Positions 10,272 to 18,694 of a stretch of 64,000 nt of DNA are shown one piece after another. Below the pieces are notes generated by a model, which made no database searches, was not told where the DNA came from, and worked only from the letters and a program-made list of their open reading frames with translations. The stretch covers positions 15,323,962 to 15,387,961 of the forward strand of contig NC_067208.1 of the NCBI RefSeq assembly GCF_026262505.1, in the 5' to 3' direction. Numbering within the stretch: position 1 is the first letter of the stretch; every line of letters starts with the position of its first letter. A program made the translations under genes and the position numbers. Source of the stretch: Trichomonas vaginalis G3. Its lineage: Eukaryota; Parabasalia; Trichomonadida; Trichomonadidae.

Positions 10272-10629
10272 TTCATATATTCCGAGACCGTTTTCAACAA
10301 TTTCCCTATCTACGTCATCCGCATCATAAGCTTTTGTTCTTTCGTTCCGTCTCTATTTTTTACGCGTTTCATGACGAAAGTTGAATTTCATTTAGCTCTG
10401 ACATCAAATATCTCGGAGTAAATTCATCCATGTCATTTGGATGATATGCTATTAAATCATATCCCTTAGCGAGCTTGTTTTTCCAGGTTTGAGATTATAT
10501 CCGTTTTGGTGCTGAGCCATAAAGCTAAATAGGTTCGGGTCAGTATTTCCATCCTTGAACTTTCAATAGCTTCTTTTATCTGTCACTAAAGTCAACAGTA
10601 TCTGGGAAACCACACTCCTTTAAGCATTT

Positions 10630-11784
10630 TTAAGAATTCTTGGTTTCCTTGTTCTCTACTTCTTTTATGTCCTTGCTCTGTTTGTGGTTGTTGTTGTGCA
10701 GGGTTTTGAACTGTTGGTTGCTGTGCTGGTTGTTGTGTTGGTTGTTGTGCTGGTTGTTGTGTGGTTGTTGTGTTGGTTTTGGTGCATGCCTGTGTCTGTG
10801 TCCATGTGACGATGTAAATGTTCTAGGTAGTCCTGGTGCAGGTGCTTCTCTTGGAGGGTTTGGTGGTATATAAGTTCCACCAGCTGGCACATATGTTCCA
10901 TCTGCAGCGTAATGTCCTACCTGACTTTTCGTTTTTAAGAAAGCATTTACTAGGTCTGTTTTGGTCTGTTGTAACTCTTTTTCTTGACTTTTCACAACAG
11001 TTGCTCTAACGGCGTCATAGGCACTTTGAACTGCCTGTCTCGTTGCTGCATCTGTTATTTTCGTCATATTTTGTGCTACTTCTTTTAACTCTTTGTCGAA
11101 ACCTTCAGACTTCAGTTTCTTTCCAGATGAGAAGTCGTTCACTTGTTTCACCTTACTATGAAGAGCTTCGAAGGCGTTCTTAAAGTCAGCATTTGTTAAA
11201 GCTTCATTTGAACTGTCTTCATCCGCTTGTATTTTTGTCCTTATTGACCCTATAAGTTGGGCTGCTTTAGCGTTGGCTTGGGCATCTAACCAGTCATTGT
11301 TAGCTTTTATATATTCTGCGCTTTTCATTGCCTTTTGCATAGCCGCGTCGTTATTTTTACTTTCTTGTGCTAAGTTTTCATACTGTACGGTTTGGTTTTG
11401 CAACTGTAAAAGTTTTTCTGCCTTTACATTTGCTTCAACTTCTTTTTTATACTCATCGCTATCCATATATGTCTTCAGGGCTTTTTGTTTTATCTCTTCA
11501 TCTTTCAGTATTTTATATTGAGTAGTATGGTTTTTCAAATTTATGACATCTTGTTCCATTTTTGCTACTTCTGCTGCTTTTTCTGACACTTTTTTCGCAT
11601 ATTCCTCTGTACTTAGTTCTTTCAGTTGTTCTTCTTTCTTCTTTTTCTCTACGTTTAACTCATTGAGTTTCTTTGTGTGTCTGTCATATTCTAGTTTCTT
11701 TTCGTTTTCACTTATTTGCTTCTGTATGTCTATGTTTGACTTTTTGACATCTGTTATTTGATTTTTGAGTGAACTCAAATTCAT
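10630..11784 (-). CDS. Long coiled-coil protein with His/Gln/Asn-rich tail (384 aa)
   Basis: A whole minus-strand frame with ATG at 11784. Residues 1-290 are almost pure charged coiled coil (SENEKKLEYDRHTKKLNELN and similar). A glycine/proline hinge follows (GTYVPAGGTYIPPNPP), then SHGHRHRHAPKPTQQ and a tract of repeated NNQH units coded by a short tandem repeat at about 10,690-10,770. Coiled-coil proteins in this position in virus-like elements are often fibre, spike or scaffold proteins, but no family is recognised. It overlaps the next upstream gene by four bases, suggesting tight coupling. The low-complexity tail gives long shadow frames on both strands, which I left out. Confidence 0.6.
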   Translation of the reverse strand: MNLSSLKNQITDVKKSNIDIQKQISENEKKLEYDRHTKKLNELNVEKKKKEEQLKELSTEEYAKKVSEKAAEVAKMEQDVINLKNHTTQYKILKDEEIKQKALKTYMDSDEYKKEVEANVKAEKLLQLQNQTVQYENLAQESKNNDAAMQKAMKSAEYIKANNDWLDAQANAKAAQLIGSIRTKIQADEDSSNEALTNADFKNAFEALHSKVKQVNDFSSGKKLKSEGFDKELKEVAQNMTKITDAATRQAVQSAYDAVRATVVKSQEKELQQTKTDLVNAFLKTKSQVGHYAADGTYVPAGGTYIPPNPPREAPAPGLPRTFTSSHGHRHRHAPKPTQQPHNNQHNNQHNNQHSNQQFKTLHNNNHKQSKDIKEVENKETKNS

Positions 11785-12040
11785 TTGACTTTGAGGGTTA
11801 TAGCTGTTCCGTCTGCAGCTCCACCATAGCCTGCCATTTTCGCTAAAAGTGCCGCTCTTAAACCTCCACTCTGTGCACCAACAACTCGGTTTAAAAGCAT
11901 AGGATTGCTTGACATTTGTTGCAACATAGTGGGGTCATTCAGCATTTGTTGTTGCAACTGTTGTTGTGGTGTTAGTTTTACTATTGGATGTTTCAATGCT
12001 TCTTCCTCTTACGTATATTCTTACGTAGCTTACGTGGCAT
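11781..12040 (-). pseudogene. Small basic/hydrophobic virion-peptide candidate, broken
   Basis: Viral fossil. The product has a very basic arginine/lysine N-terminal stretch, a glutamine/methionine-rich middle (PQQQLQQQMLNDPTMLQQM) and a glycine/alanine C-terminal helix (GGLRAALLAKMAGYGGAADG). The combination recalls small core or membrane-active peptides of adenovirus-like virions. It overlaps the coiled-coil gene start by four bases. One break is likely. Function is inferred from composition only. Confidence 0.35.
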
Positions 12041-12511
12041 TTTAAGTGAAGTTAAAAAGCGGTTTTTGACAGATGTTTATATGACACTTTTTGTTCAGCA
12101 CAAAAAACTACTCGGTCAAAGTGTTGTCAGTTTTGTAAAATAACCGTCCTATCTCATTCTATAAGGGGAAAAGGCTTCTCAAAGTATACTTCCTTGGAAC
12201 GCCTGTAACTTTTCCTGTAGCGACGATAGACCCTTACTTGTCCGGACAAAGTTATACTATTTTGAGTGCTCTACAAAAAAGTCAACGGCGACGACTCTCA
12301 AAAACCGTTGTGTAAAAAGTTTTACCGTTGGACAAAAAAGTATATATAGAAAACAAAAAACGTTTATAGTTCATTCAATATTTGAGATGGAACGGTTTGC
12401 CAACGGAGACTTTTCAATAAAATAAAAAAATAGAGGGGGTTACCGTTGACGAAAACGGTTTATTTTAAACTTTTCTATGAGTAGTCCGAAAAAACAGTTC
12501 ATTTTTGTCTA
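12041..12511. other. Non-coding spacer upstream of the nucleoplasmin-like gene
   Basis: No open frame of note. The spacer separates the minus-strand structural genes from the plus-strand gene at 12,512 and so probably holds two divergent promoters. Its right half contains the AACGG cluster listed separately. Short A/T tracts lie just before the 12,512 ATG. Confidence 0.7.
12283..12459. promoter_or_regulatory. Cluster of seven AACGG cores (Myb-type sites?)
   Basis: The core AACGG, on either strand, occurs at 12,284, 12,305, 12,325, 12,391, 12,402, 12,443 and 12,455 (approximate positions), often as CAACGG or its complement CCGTTG. This fits the YAACGG consensus of Myb-family DNA-binding domains, which trichomonads carry in large numbers. 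In sequence this AT-rich, less than one copy would be expected over 180 bases. The cluster ends 52 bases before the start of the nucleoplasmin-like gene. The Myb link is established knowledge of the site consensus; binding here is inference. Confidence 0.5.
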
Positions 12512-13660
12512 ATGGAAGACCACAGTAGTAGCATGACTGACAATTCTTTACAAAAGCTCTTTAAAGGTCAAACACTTATATCTTCATACTTTACTAGTAT
12601 GTCCAAAGAGGTTACACAGGTTTCAGTCCAATCAGACTCCAATCAGACACAAATTGAAGCTCAAATTCAACCAAAAGAAACTGCCGAAGTCGAACAAACT
12701 ACAGAAGCTCAAGTTGTTTCAGTCCAATCAGACTCCAATCAGACACAAATTGAAGCTCAAATTCAACCAAAAGAAACTGCCGAAGTCGAACAAACTACAG
12801 AAGCTCAAGTTGTTTCAGTCCAATCAGACTCCAATCAGACACAAATTGAAGCTCAAATTCAACCAAAAACTTACACTCCTACAGAACCAGAAGGTGTCTT
12901 CTCATTCTCAACAACAGAAGCAAGATATAGAAGACTCATTGCAGATTATCCAAACAATTTGTCCTTAACAGACAACAATGACTATGATAGATATTTCAAA
13001 AGTATAATAAAACCAGTCGAAACATTAGAAAACAAAGTTCAAAACCCGACAGTAATGGTTGACTTTTTCTTGTCGAATTTGCCTTATGTTTCAACTATGA
13101 TATCTCTTCAAGCAATTGACGAATTCATTCTTTGCTGTGAACCAAACTTAAGAGAACAGCTATATGAAACACTCAAAGACTTTCGCCCTTATCCTTTAAC
13201 TTACAATTGGAAAGAAGATGAAAACAAACACGGTTCTTTCTCCTGGAATCTTTCCATTGTTGCTCCAGCTGGTGTAGCTGCACATCCATTCGAAATATAT
13301 CCAAAATTGCATTACGAAAACAATATGCATATTATCACAACAGCCGCTTTAGATATTCCTGAACGGATACCAGATGGAGAAGAAGTTTCAATAATATCTG
13401 TTCAAGCAAACCGAGTTGCAATGCCACTTACAGTATGCAAATTCACTCACTCAAGCAGACAATTCTATCAAAATCTTGAGTTCGTTTTTACTGGCACAGC
13501 CAAAATGCTTCTCAAAAAACCAGAACAAACCAAAATAACCATCTTCTTATCTGGTTATTGTGAAGATGAAGACAATTCGGACGAAGAAGAAGAAGAGGAG
13601 GAGGAAACAAGCGAAGACTCAGACGATATTCAGTTCATTTCCATCCGTAAAAAACATTAA
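12512..13660 (+). CDS. Repeat-bearing protein with nucleoplasmin-like C-terminal domain and acidic tail
   Basis: A whole 382-residue frame. Residues 1-36 are a polar leader. Residues about 37-119 are nearly three copies of a 32-residue Gln/Glu-rich repeat (QSDSNQTQIEAQIQPKETAE). A unique helical region follows to about 230. Residues about 240-350 are beta-rich (FSWNLSIVAPAG... KITIFLSGYCEDEDNSDEEE) and pass straight into an acidic tract and a short basic end (SIRKKH). Beta domain, then an LSGY-type strand, then an acidic tail is the pattern of nucleoplasmin and the nucleoplasmin-like domain of FKBP histone chaperones. The product might therefore handle histones or basic core proteins. The downstream hairpin resembles those of E2, which ties the gene to the element. 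Confidence 0.5.
   Translation: MEDHSSSMTDNSLQKLFKGQTLISSYFTSMSKEVTQVSVQSDSNQTQIEAQIQPKETAEVEQTTEAQVVSVQSDSNQTQIEAQIQPKETAEVEQTTEAQVVSVQSDSNQTQIEAQIQPKTYTPTEPEGVFSFSTTEARYRRLIADYPNNLSLTDNNDYDRYFKSIIKPVETLENKVQNPTVMVDFFLSNLPYVSTMISLQAIDEFILCCEPNLREQLYETLKDFRPYPLTYNWKEDENKHGSFSWNLSIVAPAGVAAHPFEIYPKLHYENNMHIITTAALDIPERIPDGEEVSIISVQANRVAMPLTVCKFTHSSRQFYQNLEFVFTGTAKMLLKKPEQTKITIFLSGYCEDEDNSDEEEEEEEETSEDSDDIQFISIRKKH
12620..12868 (+). repeat. 96-bp in-frame tandem repeat (2.6 copies)
   Basis: The 96-bp unit starting GTTTCAGTCCAATCAGACTC is repeated with no visible difference within the nucleoplasmin-like gene and encodes 32 residues per copy. The perfect match between copies points to recent expansion. 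Confidence 0.9.
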
Positions 13661-13707
13661 AGCAAACATTTCAGAATAAAAATTTTAATTTTAATCTAAA
13701 CATCTTC

Positions 13708-13766
13708 GGGGCTAGAGGGCACGAAGTGCCTGGAAGCCCCAATCCCTTTTTTTTTTTTTTTTTTTT
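13708..13766. terminator. GC-rich nested hairpin followed by poly-T
   Basis: The outer stem GGGGCT (13,708) pairs with AGCCCC (13,735). It encloses the perfect stem GGCAC-GAA-GTGCC, and a run of about 17 T follows. It lies 48 bases after the stop of the nucleoplasmin-like gene and is the most GC-rich short segment nearby. The inner core is nearly the same as in the hairpins between convergent E2 genes (GGCAC-AAA-GTGCC). It is most simply a transcript 3'-end or processing hairpin, as known from giant-virus transcripts; that role is inferred. Confidence 0.55.
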
Positions 13767-14515
13767 AAAACAATGTTATTTTTGCGAGATTTCATCTGAA
13801 ATTAAAATTAGGGATTTTTTGAATTTTGAACTAAAATTTGTGATTGGCAATTATTGAATAATCGATTGGAATATGAAAGAAATACTTTAAAATTGAATAG
13901 AATGTGCCGATAGAATTTTTCTCACAATTTTAAAAAGTTGTCCAAATCCTATTTTTGATTGAGTTTTTGCAATTTTTATATATCAAGTGACAAGCTAAAA
14001 ATCAAATTTTTGTTGTACTACTATTAATGCAACTATTTGTAAATTACGTGCATCCTTTGTATTCGAGTAATCAACACCGAGATTACATATTGTAAGAAAA
14101 TCTTTGGAATTAGATTTTTATTTGAATTTAAATTCGGACAGTCTATTTCATGTTGCTTCGTGAGAATATATATAATTTGCAATATGAAAATGATATACAT
14201 GATTCTGTATAAATAAGTAATTATGCTTTAGGAAACTGCTCGGCATTGCATGAGATCTAATCTTAATGATTTTTTAGATATGTTGAAATATGTAATATTT
14301 AGCTTCAATATCATTTATTATGGTGTGTCTTTGCTGTTTTGTGATATTGGATATCAATGACTCTTCTGTGAACGAAAAAATCATTAAATTCTAAACGTAA
14401 GCGAAACTCATTCAATTTATTATTAGAATCAAATCTATTTTAAAATTGAGCTATTTGATAAATCACAAAAGAATACTTTATATTTTTAGTCAAAATTTGT
14501 TGATAGGAGCTTATT
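13767..14515. other. AT-rich intergenic DNA, no gene seen
   Basis: About 750 bases of very AT-rich sequence with no frame worth calling and no recognised repeat. It probably represents host spacer beyond the right end of E1. Confidence 0.6.
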
Positions 14516-14950
14516 GGCGCAATCTACTGATCTTCTTGGAAGGATCGCACAGACCAGTCAGAAGCGCTCCTTTCAGGACCAGAAAGACTAGAAGGGGGCC
14601 CTGACCTTGAGAAAGGACCCCCTTCCAGGTCTTTCTCAAAGGAATATTGTGCCATTGTGGGAGACATGCAGTGGCAATGTCTCCCAGAATGACACTTTGT
14701 GACCGACAGGAGTGCATAATGCACTCTTGTCGGTCATTGTTTTGCAATCACTTTGTGATTGCAAAAAATTGTGCCATCCAGAGGCAATGTCTCCAGGAAT
14801 GATATGTGCAGACCGACAAGAGTGTGTTCTGCACTCTTGTCGGTCAAAGTTCCGCATTCAAGTTATGAATGCGGAACATTGTGCCATTGTGGGAGACATG
14901 CAGTGGCAATGTCTCCCAGAATGACACATTGCGACCAACACGAGTGAATG
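14516..14950. repeat. Chain of hairpins, family 2
   Basis: A GC-richer island made of consecutive inverted repeats with no gene. Examples are GGGAGACAT...ATGTCTCCC (about 14,660 and again about 14,900), GACCGACAGGAGTGCA with its complement (14,701-14,735), TTGCAATCAC-TTT-GTGATTGCAA (about 14,743), GACCGACAAGAGTG with its complement (14,811-14,845) and GTTCCGCATTC with its complement (about 14,849-14,877). The first and last hairpins and the GACCGAC hairpins are repeated, so the block is a duplicated chain. Sequence differs from the 250-bp chains near E2, but the architecture is the same. Confidence 0.8.
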
Positions 14951-15740
14951 GGACACTCTATTCTTTCAATTTTCCCATTAATATTTTTCTTTTTTTATTA
15001 GATCAATAAATAAACTATTTTAATGTTCATAATTACATAAATCCATATGAATCAATCCGCTATTTATTTAGTCTCTAATTTTAATAGCTATTTTGAATCT
15101 TGCAATCTAAATAATTAATATATGCAGGTCATTTTATTTTTTTTTCATAATTACATTATATATAATAATAGATTATATGTCCAAATCGAACAAATTGTGA
15201 ATTTTTACTTTTGAATGGTATTCAAATTTACCCTCTCCTAAGAAAATGCCCCAACAATATTGAAAAAGCATATTGAATTTATATCAAATTTTATCGATAA
15301 AAATCAATATTATTATAATTAGTATAATAAATATGGATATCAATTCCGATATTAAAAAAATTTATAATTCAAATTTGTGATCCATTCAAAACAAAAATAA
15401 TTAGTGGTCGTTAAAATTGAAATCATTTTTATAAGTTGTATCACAGCTGTAAGAGAATTTTAAACGAAATCCATAACATCAAACTGAATTCACAGTTCCT
15501 GTAGCTTACCTGCCTGTAAACTATCGTTCTTATACATATTTCTTGTTGAAAAATTGTTGATTTTAATTCAACGGAGAAAATATAACAAATATAAGTTAAA
15601 AAAATCCATTGATTATATTCATTTTTCAATTACTTACATTCTGTCATGGTTTTAAAATAAAATTTCTAATTTTCGAAGCATTTAATATCGATGAGCAATC
15701 AAAAGCATACGCACAACAAGATATCTATAAAATTATATAA
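14951..15740. other. AT-rich intergenic DNA, no gene seen
   Basis: Very AT-rich, short frames only, no recognised repeats. It leads into the short leader of the BspA-like gene, whose probable ATG is at 15,741. Confidence 0.6.
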
Positions 15741-16689
15741 ATGATAACAATATTTAGTGTTGTTCTGTTTTCTACTTTCTCAAAGTTTTTGTGAAAATAG
15801 TTTTCAATATGAAGATGAAAATACTAAAGAAGCTCTTATTGGATGTCAAGGATCAAGAGGTGATATTGTTATACCTAAGCATGTCAAAGTAGTATATCAT
15901 AATGCATTTGATGATTGTTATGAGGATATCACTTCAATTAGTTTTGAAGAAGACAGTGAAATTATAAGTATATATAGTAAAAGTCTTGGTTACGCAAGAA
16001 TTGTATCAGCAGACTTCAGTAATTGCAATAAACTTGCATTTCTCAATGATTCAATATTTGAATTTTGTGAATATTTGACAACAGTTAAACTTCCTCATTG
16101 TATTACGAGCATAGGAAATAGTTGTTTTTTTGGAAGTCCTTTACAGTCAATAAATTTACCAGAAAGTTTAACAAAAATTAAAGATAATGCATTTAACGGA
16201 TGTCAATTAACAAACCTCACTTTTCCAGAGAATTTAACATACATTGGTAATAGTGCATTTTCTGGAAACTCATTAACAAGTATTACAATTTCAGGGAATT
16301 TAAGGGTGCACCCGTATGTACGTTTATTTGAGAGGAGGAGGATTACCCTCTCAATTTTGAGGGATTCGTTAGTTTATTTTCTCAATGAATATGCAATAAA
16401 ATTTGATTTTTACCTTATCAATATACTTCATATAATATACACATGTTCATGTAAAAACTTTTTTCCAAAATCTTCAGGAATTAAGGGATTTTTGAATTTT
16501 AAGAATTTTTTTCGAATTTTTTCGAAAAAAAATATTTTCAGAACAGCCTTAACGGCTAAGATTTAGGAACAATGTTAAGTATCAAAAAGAAAGGAGGTCT
16601 GATATAGGGATGCGACGGTTTTACGCCATGACCGTTTAAAAATAGAATAATACGTCATTTTTGGGGCCGAATAACAAAACAATACAAAA

Positions 16690-16790
16690 TTATCGCCGTC
16701 CCTTTTCTTTCTTTCTTTCTTTCTCTTTTTTCTCTCTCTCTTTCTTTTCTCTTTCCTCTTTTTACTCCTCTTTCTCTTTTCATCATTAAA
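16690..16790. repeat. Polypyrimidine microsatellite
   Basis: Runs of TTTC and CT make a one-strand pyrimidine tract of about 90 bases inside the hAT-like element. No function seen. Confidence 0.8.
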
Positions 16791-16879
16791 CGTAGAAAGA
16801 TATATTAATATTATTTTAAAATTAAAAAAAATAAAGAAAGTATAATAAGTAATTATTTAGTTATCGATATATATATGTA

Positions 16880-17285
16880 AAGTGATAATCTGAGGATAAT
16901 CTGAGGAGGAGTCTGAGGATTAGACCGAAGAGTAGTTTGAGGATAATCTGAGGAGTTTGAGGAGTAGTCTGAGGATTAGACTGAGGCGTTTGAGGAGTAG
17001 TCTGAGGATAATCTGAGGAGTTTGAGGATAATCTGAGCATAATCTGAGGAGGAGTCTGAGGATTAGACCGAGGAGTAGTTTGAGGATAATCTGAGGAGTA
17101 GTCTGAGGACTAGTCTGATGAGGAGGACTCTAAGGAGTAGTCTGAAGAGTAGTCTCAGGAGGAAGATCTGAGGAGTAGTCTGATGAGGAGGGGTCTAAGG
17201 AGTAGTCTGAGGATGATGAGTAATCTGATAAGGAGTAGTCTGAGGATGATCTGAGGATAACCTGATGACTAGTCTAGGAGTGGTC
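16880..17285. repeat. GAGGAGTAGTCT-type minisatellite
   Basis: About 400 bases of degenerate short repeats built from GAGGATAATCT, GAGGAGTAGTCT and GAGGATTAGAC. All carry a TCTGAGGA core. It lies inside the hAT-like element, and no frame is conserved across it. Confidence 0.85.
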
Positions 17286-17773
17286 GAATAAAAATGTAAA
17301 ATATTTTCAAAGAAAAAATTCTATGAATTTTATATTTTAATTCTTAGCATTATACTGAATAAAATAAACATAAATATCAAAATTTGAAATTGAACACGCC
17401 AAAAAATTGATAATCCACATTCAATATTTTGTAAGTGGCGTACTTTTTGAATACTCGCCATACGCCTTGGAGTTCTCAATTTTGAATTCGCCTTTATTTG
17501 GGCGACCTCAGAAAAATACGCCATTAAGAAAATATTGTATGAGATTTTAAATTTGAACACGCTCTACCTTAAGGAATTAAATTTATTAAGATATATTTAT
17601 ATTGTAATAAACAGAAATTCATCAAAAGTGACAGCTCTCAATTTTTTGACATTTGTAAATTCTAAATTGAATGAGAAAAATGAAATAATACTAAGCATAA
17701 TACAATATTCTAGATTTAATTATAATTAGGAAAAAGTTAGTTTTGAGAGTACTTTTCATAGGCATATAGAATG

Positions 17774-18694
17774 AAATCTTCTGAAAAATAATATCACATA
17801 AACTCATATTATTTTCTAATATATAACTATTTTATATAAAAATCAAATTCAATGATCTTAAAAGCGAAGGATAAACCTCAAAATTTACGAATATAATGAG
17901 TGGGAATATAATGCTTATCTATCATAAAACCATATGAAATATCAATTTTTGCTTTACGCCTAATTTTTGACGACAATTAGCAAAAATTGTTAAATGTTAA
18001 CACTCAGTCCATTTGAATATGAAAAATAAAATTGACTTTGATTAAATGTTTTTATTTATCATGCAATTCTTCTTGCGACCAAAGATTTGAATAAAAGTTC
18101 AAAAAATAAGATAGCTTAAAAAATAATATACGGTAGTGTTTACTAATAGATGAATAGTATATAAATTCTATTAAAATGGATTTGATCCAAAAAAATATAT
18201 AAAATTTGATCATAAATAAAATCGTTTTAAATTACTTCTTCATTTAAATTATAACAATTATTTTTGGTTTTATATTTTTTGGATCAAATCCATTTTAATA
18301 GAATTTATATACTATTCATCTATTAGTAAACACTACCGTATATTATTTTTTAAGCTATCTTATTTTTGAACTTTTATTCAAATCTTTGGTCGCAAGAAGA
18401 ATTGCATGATAAATAAAAACATTTAATCAAAGTCAATTTTATTTTTCATATTCAAATGGACTGAGTGTTAACATTTAACAATTTTTGCTAATTGTCGTCA
18501 AAAATTAGGCGTAAAGCAAAAATTGATATTTCATATGGTTTTATGATAGATAAGCATTATATTCCCACTCATTATATTCGTAAATTTTGAGGTTTATCCT
18601 TCGCTTTTAAGATCATTGAATTTGATTTTTATATAAAATAGTTATATATTAGAAAATAATATGAGTTTATGTGATATTATTTTTCAGAAGATTT
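17774..18694. repeat. Long near-perfect hairpin, arms about 430 bp
   Basis: The sequence from 17,774 to about 18,207 is repeated in inverse orientation from about 18,262 to 18,694 with only about one visible indel, separated by a 55-bp loop. Arm ends: AAATCTTCTGAAAAATAATA and its complement. No protein is encoded. Transcribed through, it would make a long double-stranded RNA. It lies in the middle of the hAT-like element. Confidence 0.85.

Larger units (their letters stand above)
1..13766. mobile_element. Polinton-like DNA virus element E1 (5' end outside window)
   Basis: A gene cluster with the hallmarks of Polinton/Maverick-type elements: FtsK/HerA-like packaging ATPase, SF3 helicase, jelly-roll major capsid protein, a penton-like candidate and coiled-coil structural proteins. 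Structural genes run on the minus strand; a few accessory genes run on the plus strand. No integrase or B-family polymerase is visible, but the left end lies outside the window. Long open frames coexist with clearly broken genes (ATPase, helicase, capsid, the 8.9-10.6 kb gene; roughly ten breaks in total), so it is a fairly young fossil or a poorly sequenced copy. The right limit is set at the hairpin and poly-T after the nucleoplasmin-like gene; this boundary is inferred, because no terminal inverted repeat was found. Confidence 0.7.

Noticed and set aside
10640-10901. Cysteine/leucine- and threonine-rich frames opposite or beside the coiled-coil gene
   Set aside because: Shadows of the NNQH-coding tandem repeat.
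12654-12968. 104-codon frame inside the nucleoplasmin-like gene
   Set aside because: Alternate-frame reading of the 96-bp repeat.
15757-15760. GTG as the true start of the BspA-like protein
   Set aside because: An ATG at 15,741 begins a far better signal-peptide-like leader; the GTG-led frame merely opens after a stop.
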